From assembly GCA_002336855.1 (NCBI GenBank), contig DDEV01000104.1:949-28610 (forward strand): a stretch of 27,662 bases of DNA, read 5' to 3'. The stretch is from Leucobacter sp. UBA1945 (GTDB lineage Bacteria > Actinomycetota > Actinomycetes > Actinomycetales > Microbacteriaceae). The number at the start of each line of letters is the position of its first letter. Position 1 is the first letter of the stretch. The translations under genes were made by a program, and so were the position numbers. The notes below the pieces were generated by a model that saw nothing but the letters and a program-made list of their open reading frames with translations, was not told where the DNA came from and searched no databases. This document shows positions 1 to 7,393 of this stretch, in pieces.

Positions 1-21
1 GGGTGGCGCATCGCGCCACCC
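1..21. terminator. GC-rich hairpin at window edge
   Basis: GGGTGGCGC and GCGCCACCC form a perfect 9-bp stem around a three-base ATC loop. No T-run follows on the + strand, and on the - strand the window ends. It lies beyond the intrinsic terminator of the DUF2853 gene, so it may be a second terminator or may belong to a gene outside the window. Confidence 0.45.
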
Positions 22-33
22 CCGCTGATCCTC

Positions 34-56
34 GCCAAAAATCGACGGGAACCGTC
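34..56 (-). terminator. Intrinsic terminator of the DUF2853 gene
   Basis: Read on the - strand directly after the stop codon of the DUF2853 gene, GACGG-TTC-CCGTC forms a short stem and is followed by GATTTTTGG, a five-T tract. This is a compact rho-independent terminator. The stem is only 5 bp, so it may be modest in strength. Confidence 0.6.
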
Positions 57-61
57 AAAAA

Positions 62-370
62 CTAGGCGAACACACCAAGCTTGCCGTAGTGGTCTGCAAG
101 CAGGTAGTAGACCGTGAGGCGCTGCTTGTGGCCTGGCACGCGCTCGCCCACGGCCTTGATCGCTGCGTCGATATCAGCATCAGAATCGGCGACCCCGAGC
201 TTGCCCTTCACGAAGTTCTCGCGAACGGTCTTCAACTCGGCGGGGTCGCTGAACGAGACCTGGCGCGCGTCTGCGTTCGAAAGCGCGAGCGCGTACGTCT
301 TCTCCATGGAGGCAATCACCGCCTCGTCAGGGTTCGAGACGTACTTCTTGATGTCATCCAGGGCGCTCAT
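62..370 (-). CDS. DUF2853 family protein
   Basis: This small acidic, soluble 102-residue protein has no signal peptide or membrane segment. Its length and layout match DUF2853: an N-terminal helical part, a central stretch near residue 33 with N-A-D-A-R-Q-V-S-F-S-D, then ELKTVRENFVKGKLG, and the C-terminal YYLLADHYGKLGVFA block. The family has no established biochemical role that I know of, so no function is assigned. The ATG is preceded by a good ribosome binding site (AAGGAG, 10 bases upstream). It appears monocistronic, with a 107-bp gap from the upstream exporter gene and its own terminator just after the stop. Confidence 0.85.
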   Translation of the reverse strand: MSALDDIKKYVSNPDEAVIASMEKTYALALSNADARQVSFSDPAELKTVRENFVKGKLGVADSDADIDAAIKAVGERVPGHKQRLTVYYLLADHYGKLGVFA

Positions 371-477
371 CTTCGAGGCTCCTTTCTTCGAGTTCTCGCA
401 CCCGAACCGGGGGCTTGATCATTCTGACGCATGCGAGCGCAACGCGCGAGCGAGTTCACCGAGAATTCTCTGCGCGA

Positions 478-1683
478 TCACGCATCGCCCGCGGTGATCG
501 CCGCGGCCTCGCCCTCGCTCTCGACGGTTTCGTGCGGAACGCTGCCGACGCGGTGCAGCTGACTGCCGAAGAGTGCGAGCACGAGAATCGAGACCACGAT
601 CGATGCCGCGCCGAACCAGTAGGGTGCCGGTGCGCCGAAGCTCGCGGCGAGCGGGCCCGCGACGGCCGGCGCGATGGCTCCGCCGATAAACCTGACCGCA
701 GAGTAGGTCGATGAGGCGACGTTTCGCGGCAGGTCAGTGGCCTCCATCACCGCCTCGGTGAGCGCCGTATTCATCACGCCGAGCAGCAGGCCGCTCACGA
801 CGACGACCGCGATGAGGCCCGGCAGCGAGTCGATGAACACCGCGAGCAGGCTGAGGCAGATCGCGAGGCCCGCGAGCATGGTGAACAGTACCGGGCGCAG
901 CCCGAACCGGCGGGTGAGCACGGGCGCCACGAGCACCGAGGTGATCGCGAGCGCGAGGCCCCAGCCGAAGAAGACGAGGCCGAGCTCGTGCGCCCCGAAC
1001 GCGGTTGCGCCCGACGCGAGCGCCGCCGCCTCCATCGGATAGGGGCTGTAGGCGAGCAGCACGAAGAAGCCGAAGTTGTAGAACACGGCGACCATCGCGA
1101 GGGTGAGCAGTGCCGGGTTTCCGAGCGCCTTGAAGCTCGCGAGAATCGAGGGCCGCTGCGCTCTCGCCGCCTCTCGCTCGGAGGCGGTCAGCTTCGGAGC
1201 GCGCAGCAGCACGAGAATGGCGAGCAGGGCGATCGCCATGAGCACCGCGGTGCCGAAGAACGGGCCGCGCCACGACACCGAGCCGAGGGCGCCCCCGACG
1301 AGCGGGCCTACCGCCATGCCGACGCCGAGCGCGGCCTCGTAGAGCACGATCGCCTGGCGCGCGCCTCCGGACGCAGCGCCCACGATGGCGGCGAGCGCGG
1401 TCGAGATGAACAGCGCGTTGCCGAGGCCCCACCCGGCCCGGAAGCCGATGATCTCGGCGACGGTGCCCGACGCCCCGGCGAGGCCAGCGAAGACGACGAT
1501 CAGCACGAGGCCGAGCACGAGCGTCCAGCGCACCCCGATACGCCCCGAGACCCAGCTCGTGAAGAACATCGCGACGCCGGTGATGAACAGGTAGCTGGTG
1601 AACAGCAGCATCGTCTGGCTGGCCGTTGCGCCGAGCTCGTGGCTGATCGCGGGCAAGATCGGGTCAACTAGGCCGATGCCCAT
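478..1683 (-). CDS. MFS transporter, drug-efflux type
   Basis: The protein is a major facilitator superfamily permease of the proton antiporter type, probably exporting small toxic compounds from the cytoplasm. About 12 hydrophobic segments are visible. The first contains FMGIGLVDPILPAISHELGA, typical of MFS exporters, and a basic SGRIGVRW loop follows helix 2. The coordinates use the first conventional ATG, but this start cuts transmembrane helix 1 in half. The frame stays open upstream and encodes the missing half (AVWAIAFACAISF, about 1684-1722) plus a polar leader. No ATG, GTG or TTG occurs between the marR stop and base 1683. The real start may be the ATC at 1822-1824, next to AGGAAAG. 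It follows the MarR gene in the same direction and frame and is probably co-transcribed with it. Confidence 0.85.
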   Translation of the reverse strand: MGIGLVDPILPAISHELGATASQTMLLFTSYLFITGVAMFFTSWVSGRIGVRWTLVLGLVLIVVFAGLAGASGTVAEIIGFRAGWGLGNALFISTALAAIVGAASGGARQAIVLYEAALGVGMAVGPLVGGALGSVSWRGPFFGTAVLMAIALLAILVLLRAPKLTASEREAARAQRPSILASFKALGNPALLTLAMVAVFYNFGFFVLLAYSPYPMEAAALASGATAFGAHELGLVFFGWGLALAITSVLVAPVLTRRFGLRPVLFTMLAGLAICLSLLAVFIDSLPGLIAVVVVSGLLLGVMNTALTEAVMEATDLPRNVASSTYSAVRFIGGAIAPAVAGPLAASFGAPAPYWFGAASIVVSILVLALFGSQLHRVGSVPHETVESEGEAAAITAGDA

Positions 1684-1869
1684 GAACGAGATAGCGCAGG
1701 CGAACGCGATCGCCCAGACCGCGGTCGGTTGCCGCAGAATCGACGGCGGCTTGTCGCCGCTCGCGCGATGCGGCCCCCCTTGCGGAGCGGGGGTGGGCTT
1801 TGAAGCTGCCTGAGTGCTCGTGATCTTTCCTGTTCTTCGGGTGCGGTTTTGCTGTGTCTGCGGCCGCGT

Positions 1870-2322
1870 TCAGTCGAGGTCGCTGAGCTGCTGCATCAGC
1901 TCAGATGCGCGGTCGAGGATCGCCTGATCTGCTTCGCTCAGCTGCGCAAGCAGAGGCACGATCCTCTCGGCCGCCGCTCGCCGAAACCCTTGCAGCGCAA
2001 CCGCGCCGGCCTCCGTGAGCGCGACGAGCGCGGCCCTGCCGTCGCTCGGGTCCGGTTGGCGCTCGACCCAGGCCTCACCCTCGAGGCGGTGCACGAGCGA
2101 GGTCATGGTCGGCTGCGCGACGCGCTGCTGCTGAGCGAGTTCGCTCACCCTGGTGGGGCCCTGCAACTCGAGGTCGGCGAGCACTCGCCAGGCGACGGAG
2201 GAGTACACGACTCCCGGCACCCTGCCAACCGTGCGCGTGAAGCGCGCAGACGACCGCACGAGTTCGACGGCGCGACGCTCAAGTTCGTCGCCGGCCGCGC
2301 CAGCTGTCTTCTGTTCGTTCAC
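1870..2322 (-). CDS. MarR family transcriptional regulator
   Basis: This 150-residue winged-helix regulator belongs to the MarR family, whose members act as ligand-responsive repressors of efflux or detoxification genes. The core runs from WRVLADLELQGPTRVSELAQQQRVAQPTMTSLVHRLE (recognition helix about residues 63-82) into the wing, WVERQPDPSDGRAALVALTEAG, with the family D-x-R at the wing tip. A C-terminal dimerisation helix ends in LMQQLSDLD. The start is GTG with only a weak ribosome binding site, so the message may be nearly leaderless. A 21-bp inverted repeat lies about 20 bases upstream, where a MarR operator would be expected. The MFS gene follows in the same frame; a RibD-like reductase starts divergently. 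Confidence 0.9.
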   Translation of the reverse strand: MNEQKTAGAAGDELERRAVELVRSSARFTRTVGRVPGVVYSSVAWRVLADLELQGPTRVSELAQQQRVAQPTMTSLVHRLEGEAWVERQPDPSDGRAALVALTEAGAVALQGFRRAAAERIVPLLAQLSEADQAILDRASELMQQLSDLD

Positions 2323-2341
2323 CCATCTAGGCTAACCGGAA

Positions 2342-2362
2342 TTACATAGCTTGTCTATGTAA
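2342..2362. promoter_or_regulatory. Probable MarR operator in divergent promoter
   Basis: TTACATAG and CTATGTAA form perfect 8-bp arms around a 5-bp spacer (CTTGT). The size and symmetry suit a MarR dimer. The site is AT-rich compared with its surroundings and lies between the divergent marR and RibD-like reductase genes. A bound repressor would probably block both promoters. Assignment to this MarR is inference from position. Confidence 0.65.
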
Positions 2363-2467
2363 CTCGTATCCGGCCGCCTGAATGCTCGCCGAATGACGCC
2401 ACAGCAACCCCTCGACAAGACCGCCGCAGCTTGCGAGCATGAGATTGTTACCGAAGAAGGAGCAGCC

Positions 2468-3100
2468 ATGAACGGCATCGAGGCCACAGGTCGCATCGTC
2501 ATCAATCTCTTCACCACGCTCGACGGTGTCGCGCAGGCGCCGGGCGGGCGCGACGAAGACACCAGCGGAGGGTTTCGCTTCGGCGGCTGGCAGGCGCCCT
2601 TTGAAGATGAAGTCGTCGGAGATGACATCATGAGCGGCCTCACCCGCGTCGAGGCGCTGCTGCTCGGTCGCCGCACCTACGACATCTTCTCGAGCTACTG
2701 GCCGCTGCACACCGACAACCCAGTCGGCGAGCGCTACGAGGCCATTCCGAAGTATGTGGCCACCCGCAATCCCTCACTCGAGTTGCCCTGGCGAGACAGC
2801 GCCCGTATCGGCGACGACCTCGCCGCAGAGATCGAAACCATACGTGCGCGCCACCGAGAGACGCACGTGTGGGGCAGCCTCGATTTCGTACAGGCCCTGT
2901 TCGCCGAACAGCTCTACGACGAACTGCATCTCTGGGTCTACCCGATCGTGCTCGGCGAAGGGGCAAAGGTGTTCCCCTCGGGCGCGGCGCCGTCTCGGCT
3001 ACGTCTCATCGAACCTCCGCTGACCGGAGGCTCCGGTGCGACACTGCTGCGCTACGCGCCGCTTCCGGGCGAGCCCGAAACCGGAACCATCGAAGCGTAA
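2468..3100 (+). CDS. Dihydrofolate reductase / RibD C-terminal family protein
   Basis: The 210-residue cytoplasmic protein has the RibD C-terminal (DHFR-like) fold and is probably an NADPH-dependent reductase of unknown substrate. Family features are the N-terminal VINLFTTLDGVAQAPGG strand-loop, LLLGRRTYDIFSSYW (about residues 66-80), HVWGSLDFVQALFAEQLYDELHLWVYPIVLGEGAKVFP in the second half, and a closing strand ending LRYAPL. It is not a RibD riboflavin enzyme, because the deaminase domain is absent. The ATG at 2468 is preferred over an in-frame ATG at 2393 because AAGGAG stands 5-6 bases before it and the family normally begins close to this strand. It is divergent from marR and probably under that repressor. 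Confidence 0.85.
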   Translation: MNGIEATGRIVINLFTTLDGVAQAPGGRDEDTSGGFRFGGWQAPFEDEVVGDDIMSGLTRVEALLLGRRTYDIFSSYWPLHTDNPVGERYEAIPKYVATRNPSLELPWRDSARIGDDLAAEIETIRARHRETHVWGSLDFVQALFAEQLYDELHLWVYPIVLGEGAKVFPSGAAPSRLRLIEPPLTGGSGATLLRYAPLPGEPETGTIEA

Positions 3101-3159
3101 TCTTTGCCGCCGCGGCCTAGTGTTAGAGAGCAGGATCCCACTCGACCGAAGGAGAAATG

Positions 3160-4206
3160 ATGCGCACCGTTGCCGCCTATCGCGCCCAGAACTCCACCGA
3201 TCCACTCGGCCCGGGCACGATTGAGCGACGCGAGGTCGGGCCCCACGACGTGCGCATCGAGATACGGTGGTCGGGTATCTGCCACTCCGACATTCACACC
3301 GTGCGCGGCGACTGGGGGCCACAGCACTATCCGCTCGCGGTGGGGCACGAGATCGCCGGCACTGTCGCCGAGATCGGCGCGAACGTCACAAAGCATCGGG
3401 TCGGGGATCGCGTAGGTGTCGGTTGCATGGTGAACTCGTGCGGCAAGTGCGAGAACTGCGCCGCGGGCGACGAGCAGTTCTGCGCACAGGGGTGCGTCGC
3501 CACCTACGGCTCGATTGACCGCGACGGATCGGTCACGCAGGGCGGGTACTCGAGCGAGATCGTGGTCGACGAAAACTTCGTGCTGCGCGTGCCCGAGTCG
3601 ATTCCGTTCGAGGCGGCCGCGCCGTTGCTGTGCGCAGGCATCACGACCTACTCGCCGCTCAGGCGATGGGGGGCCGGGCCCGGCAAGCGGGTCGGCGTCG
3701 TCGGGCTCGGCGGGCTCGGGCACATGGCCGTCAAGCTGGCGAAGGCGATGGGCGCCGAGGTTACGGTGTTGTCGCAGTCGCTGAAGAAGCGCGAAGATGG
3801 CGTGCGCCTCGGCGCCGACCACTACTACGCGACGAGCGATCCCGAAACCTTCAAGAAGCTGTCGAAACGCCTCGACCTCATCATCAACACGATCAGTGCC
3901 CCCATCGATGTCGACGCGTACCTGCGCTTGCTCGCGGTCGACGGCGCTCTCGTCAACGTCGGTGCCCCGCCAGAGCCGATGAGCCTGCGCGTTGGTTCGT
4001 TGATCGGCGGCCGCCGCAGCTTCGCGGGTTCGCAGATCGGGGGCATCGCCGAGACGCAAGAGATGCTCGACTTCTGCGCCGAGCACGGCATCGCGGCCGA
4101 CGTCGAGGTCATCGATGCCGGGCGGATCAACGAGGCCTGGGATCGGGTGCTCGCATCAGACGTGCGCTATCGCTTCGTGATCGACGCCTCGACGCTCGGG
4201 GCGTGA
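3160..4206 (+). CDS. NAD(P)-dependent zinc alcohol dehydrogenase (cinnamyl-alcohol/YahK type)
   Basis: The enzyme is a medium-chain dehydrogenase/reductase that interconverts alcohols and aldehydes, probably with NADPH. The catalytic zinc ligands are visible as C41 in GICHSD and H63-E64 in GHE. The structural zinc site is complete: C94, C97, C100 and C108 in the CGKCENCAAGDEQFC stretch. The nucleotide site is VGLGGLGHMAVKLAKAMGAEV. The length, 348 residues, is normal for the cinnamyl-alcohol/YahK/AdhC group. Two adjacent ATG codons exist (3157 and 3160); the second is better spaced from GGAG. It stands 60 bp after the RibD-like reductase, so both could share the MarR-controlled promoter as a detoxification unit, although it may have its own. 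Confidence 0.9.
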   Translation: MRTVAAYRAQNSTDPLGPGTIERREVGPHDVRIEIRWSGICHSDIHTVRGDWGPQHYPLAVGHEIAGTVAEIGANVTKHRVGDRVGVGCMVNSCGKCENCAAGDEQFCAQGCVATYGSIDRDGSVTQGGYSSEIVVDENFVLRVPESIPFEAAAPLLCAGITTYSPLRRWGAGPGKRVGVVGLGGLGHMAVKLAKAMGAEVTVLSQSLKKREDGVRLGADHYYATSDPETFKKLSKRLDLIINTISAPIDVDAYLRLLAVDGALVNVGAPPEPMSLRVGSLIGGRRSFAGSQIGGIAETQEMLDFCAEHGIAADVEVIDAGRINEAWDRVLASDVRYRFVIDASTLGA

Positions 4207-4245
4207 GCCTCGGCGTCGCTGCGCCGCGCTCGCTCGCTCATTTCC

Positions 4246-4304
4246 TAGCGTGTAGCCAAATGTGCCATCCACCCGTCAGCAGTGGCACATTCGGCTACAC
4301 GCTA
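4246..4304. terminator. Long hairpin between convergent genes, likely bidirectional terminator
   Basis: Positions 4246-4267 and 4283-4304 are 22-bp inverted arms with one mismatch and a 15-base loop. The element lies in the 121-bp gap between the convergent alcohol dehydrogenase and rpiA genes. No strong T-run follows on either strand, so it may act by structure alone or may be a dispersed palindromic element. The long AT-containing arms differ from the short GC stems elsewhere in the window. Confidence 0.6.
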
Positions 4305-4327
4305 AGGCCAGGCAGCCCTGCGAATCG

Positions 4328-5104
4328 TCAGAATGTCTTACGCCACTCCGGCACGCGCGCGGTCACGCGGTGCGAGAGATCGACGATCTCAACCTCGCCG
4401 CCGGGGTTCGCGTAGATGACCTCGTGGGCGATCCCGCTGAACAGCCCGTTCTCGACCACGCCGGCGATCCAGTTCAGGTTCGTGTCGAGCAGCACCTTAT
4501 CGCGCAGCTCGCCGAGGTGGGCGTCGATGATGTAGTTGCCGCTGTCGGTAACCACGATCTCTCCGTCCTTCTCGCGAAGCACGAGCGGCACGTCCTTGTC
4601 GTAGCCGAGATCGATGAGCAGGGCCCGAATAGAGTTGCGCGTCGCCTTCCACGCATACGGAATCACTTCGATAGGAAGCGGGAACTTGCCTAGCTTGTCC
4701 TTCAGCTTGGAGTTGTCGGCGATGCACACCATCTTGTCCGAGGCCTCGGCGACCAGGCGCTCCCAGAGCAGGCACGCCCCGCCGCCCTTAATCATGTCGC
4801 CATCGTGGTCGATCTCATCGGGGCCATCGATGGTGACCTCGAGCTTCAGGCCCTGATCGGCGAGATCATTGAGGTCGACCAGCGGAATATTCAGCGAGAG
4901 CGCCAGGTCACGGGTGAAGTTCGAGGTAGGCACCCCGGTGACCTTCAGTCCTTCGGCGACCTTCTCGCCGAGTGCCCGCACGAACCAGGCAGAGGTCGTG
5001 CCCGAGCCGAGGCCGAGCAGGGCGCCTTCGTGCGCGTAGCGCTCGACGGCGGCTTTGCCGGCTGCGTACTTCGCAGCATCCTGCGGCGAGAGATTTTCAT
5101 ACAT
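4328..5104 (-). CDS. rpiA: Ribose-5-phosphate isomerase A
   Basis: This cytoplasmic enzyme interconverts ribose 5-phosphate and ribulose 5-phosphate in the pentose phosphate pathway. Diagnostic motifs are GLGSGTTSAWFV near residue 32 (phosphate binding), TIDGPDEIDHDGDMIKGGGACLLWERLVAEAS (about 92-122, with the DG-DE pair, KGGG loop and catalytic Glu), and IADNSKLKDKLG. At 258 residues it is slightly longer than the usual 220-235. The ATG has AAAGGAA upstream. It is the last gene of the leftward sugar unit, 97 bp after the HAD phosphatase gene, and would feed pentulose phosphate made by the neighbouring kinase into central metabolism. It could equally be the genome's housekeeping copy. Confidence 0.92.
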   Translation of the reverse strand: MYENLSPQDAAKYAAGKAAVERYAHEGALLGLGSGTTSAWFVRALGEKVAEGLKVTGVPTSNFTRDLALSLNIPLVDLNDLADQGLKLEVTIDGPDEIDHDGDMIKGGGACLLWERLVAEASDKMVCIADNSKLKDKLGKFPLPIEVIPYAWKATRNSIRALLIDLGYDKDVPLVLREKDGEIVVTDSGNYIIDAHLGELRDKVLLDTNLNWIAGVVENGLFSGIAHEVIYANPGGEVEIVDLSHRVTARVPEWRKTF

Positions 5105-5201
5105 GTTCGGGTTCCTTTGTTCGGGTTCGTGGTTCGAGGATCGCGGCGCCCTGGTCTGGTCGAGCTGTGCCGCGAAGCGGTTGCGGGTGCCGCGCCAGGC
5201 T

Positions 5202-5846
5202 TCAGCCGATCAGCGCTTCTAGGTCGCTGAACTGTTCGATCGACTGCGTCTTCCGCTCGAGCATGTGCCCCCACGCGACGTGTCGATATTCGACCCCGGC
5301 CGCTTCGGCCGTGGCCGCGTCGATCTCAGTGTCGCCAACGTAGACGCAGCGCGCGGGATCTGCGCCCAGGCTCTCGAGTGTTTCGATGAGGTGCGCGGCA
5401 TCGGGCTTCGTGTGACTCGCCAGATCGCTGCCAATGACGGCACCGAAGTACTCGGCAAGCCCGAGGCCGGTGAGGGTCTGATGCGCGATGTCGGTGCGCT
5501 TGTTCGTGCAGATCCCGAGCAGCACACCGCGCGCATGCAGTGCAGGGATCGCACGTGCCGCATCCGCGAAACAGGTGGTGCCGTCGACCGGGTTCGCCCG
5601 GTAATGCTGCGAGTACACCTCGACGAGCTCGTCGAGTTCGGCACCCTCTGCCGGGCTGCCCACTGCGTCGAGCGCCTTGGCGACGAGAACCCGTGGGCCG
5701 CCGCCGAGCATGGCGAGCACCTCTGCGGCGGAGAGGCCGCGCACCCCCCGTGGCGCGAACGCCTTGTTCAGCGCTGCCGCAATGTCGGGCGACGAGTCGA
5801 CTAGTGTGCCGTCGAGGTCGAACACAATACTCTGCACGCTGCTCAT
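5202..5846 (-). CDS. HAD family hydrolase, phosphoglycolate-phosphatase-like
   Basis: A 214-residue haloacid dehalogenase superfamily phosphatase. Motif I is FDLDGTLVDSS with the nucleophile D10 and acid D12. A helical cap follows, then motif II (GICTNKRTD), the motif III lysine in SHTKPDAAHL, and motif IV as YVGDTEIDAATAEAAG. It belongs to the Gph/subfamily IA type, but the substrate is uncertain; phosphoglycolate or a sugar phosphate is possible. The ATG overlaps the kinase stop codon (TGATG) with GAAGGG six bases upstream, which indicates translational coupling; a GTG one codon earlier is an alternative. Within a sugar-catabolic unit it may remove dead-end phosphorylated by-products of the kinase, which is inference. 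Confidence 0.85.
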   Translation of the reverse strand: MSSVQSIVFDLDGTLVDSSPDIAAALNKAFAPRGVRGLSAAEVLAMLGGGPRVLVAKALDAVGSPAEGAELDELVEVYSQHYRANPVDGTTCFADAARAIPALHARGVLLGICTNKRTDIAHQTLTGLGLAEYFGAVIGSDLASHTKPDAAHLIETLESLGADPARCVYVGDTEIDAATAEAAGVEYRHVAWGHMLERKTQSIEQFSDLEALIG

Positions 5847-7393
5847 CACAGGCCCTTCGCTTTTTCTGCTTCTGCCTGGCCGGCGTGAAGCGCGCCGAGT
5901 CGCGCATACACGTCGCCGAGGTCTTCGAAAAGATGCGCGTGAGCCTCATAGATGCGCGCATACTCTGCTGCGCGCCAGGCATTCGGCAGCACGCGCTGCT
6001 CCTGTTGCAGCTGGCCCAAGACCTCGGAGTACCCCTCCCAGACTCCCGCACCGATGCCGGCGGCGAGCGCGGTTCCCAAGGCGCCCCCAGCGGCGCTGCC
6101 GGCGAGGGTGACGACCTCGCGATTACACACGTCGGCGAGAATGCTCAGCCAGAGCGGGCTCTGGCTCGCGCCGCCCGAGACGATGATGCGGTTGCAGGGC
6201 ACGCCCATGGCCTCGAGTTCCGTGAGAATACGTCGCAGGTTGAGCAGCGCTCCCTCGATGATGGCCCGCGCAAGGTGTTCGGCGGCGTGGGCGCGCGTCA
6301 GCCCCACGAAGGCTGCCGAGGCGGTCGGGGCGACGTGCGGTGAGCGTTCACCGCTGAGGTACGGCAGAAACAGCAGCCCGTCGCTGCCGACGGGTGCGGT
6401 TTCGGCAAGCGCGGTGAGCCGATCGAAATCCGGCTCTGACACACCTGAGAGGCGGGCGACGACGTCACCGAACCACTGGAAGGCTCCAGCGGCCGAGAGT
6501 GAGACACCCATGATGTGCCAGCTGCCAGGGGCGTTGCCGACCGACACCTGCACTCGGGCACCGGCGTTGTCGGGGCAGAAGTTCGCCGACGCGGCGACGA
6601 TGCCGGCGGTGCCGAGTGTCACGCCGACGTCACCCGGTTCGATCACTCCCATCGAGGTGGTCTGAATCACCGCGTCTCCACCGCCGCCGAAGACGGGAAC
6701 GCCCTCGGGCAGGCCAAGCTGTTCGGCGATCTCGGGCAATACGGTGCCGGTCTGCCCGGACGAGGGAACGACATCGGGAAGCATCTCGAGCGTCGCACCG
6801 CAGGCCTGCACCACCTCGGCGACCCAGCTGCGGCTTCGCGGGTCGAAGAACCCGGTGCCCGAGGCGTCCGACTCGTCAGTTGCATGCAGACCAGTGAGCC
6901 GCAAGCGCAGGTAGTCCTTGGGCAGGCTAATCCTCTTCATACGGGCGAACAGCTCGGGCTCGTGATCCCTGAACCAACGAATCTTGCCACCGGTGAAGCC
7001 GGGCAGCATCCGGTTGTTGGTGAGCGCGCTGAGGGCGTCGAGGCCGCCGAGCTCTGCGGTGATCGCATCGCATTCGGCGGCGCAGCGCTGATCGTTCCAG
7101 AGGATCGCGCGCCGCAGCACCTCGTCATGCTCATCGAGCGCGACGAGGCCGTGCATCTGCCCGCTCAGCCCGATGCCGAGCACGGGCACACCCCCAAGAC
7201 TCGAGACGACCTCGCGAACCCCGGTGACGGTGGCTTGCCACCAGTCTTCGGGAGCCTGCTCGGACCAACCGACCTTCTCTGAGTAGAGCGGGTAGCCGAT
7301 GTTGCTGCTCGCGACCAGCTTGCCGCTGCGGTCTACCGCAACGGTCTTGCACCCCGAGGTGCCGATGTCGATCCCGAGGATCACGCCTTCCAT
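5846..7393 (-). CDS. xylB: FGGY carbohydrate kinase, xylulokinase type
   Basis: The protein phosphorylates a ketopentose, by family most likely D-xylulose to xylulose 5-phosphate, using ATP. The N-terminal actin-like domain starts with GIDIGTSGCKTVAVD. The substrate loop LSGQMHG (residues 77-82) is characteristic of XylB. The catalytic aspartate is D240 in FGGGGDAV, and the C-terminal domain contains SGERSPH and IIVSGGASQSPLW. Its 515 residues are normal for FGGY kinases. Its start codon overlaps the aldehyde dehydrogenase stop (TGATG), with GAGGG upstream. No xylose isomerase lies beside it, so the ketose probably comes from polyol oxidation by the dehydrogenases of this locus. Related FGGY enzymes act on L-xylulose, ribulose or erythrulose, so substrate identity is open. 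Confidence 0.85.
   Translation of the reverse strand: MEGVILGIDIGTSGCKTVAVDRSGKLVASSNIGYPLYSEKVGWSEQAPEDWWQATVTGVREVVSSLGGVPVLGIGLSGQMHGLVALDEHDEVLRRAILWNDQRCAAECDAITAELGGLDALSALTNNRMLPGFTGGKIRWFRDHEPELFARMKRISLPKDYLRLRLTGLHATDESDASGTGFFDPRSRSWVAEVVQACGATLEMLPDVVPSSGQTGTVLPEIAEQLGLPEGVPVFGGGGDAVIQTTSMGVIEPGDVGVTLGTAGIVAASANFCPDNAGARVQVSVGNAPGSWHIMGVSLSAAGAFQWFGDVVARLSGVSEPDFDRLTALAETAPVGSDGLLFLPYLSGERSPHVAPTASAAFVGLTRAHAAEHLARAIIEGALLNLRRILTELEAMGVPCNRIIVSGGASQSPLWLSILADVCNREVVTLAGSAAGGALGTALAAGIGAGVWEGYSEVLGQLQQEQRVLPNAWRAAEYARIYEAHAHLFEDLGDVYARLGALHAGQAEAEKAKGL

Noticed and set aside
3052..4086. Open frame of about 344 codons on the - strand, opposite the zinc alcohol dehydrogenase
   Set aside because: The + strand frame has complete zinc and cofactor motifs; the opposite frame has none.
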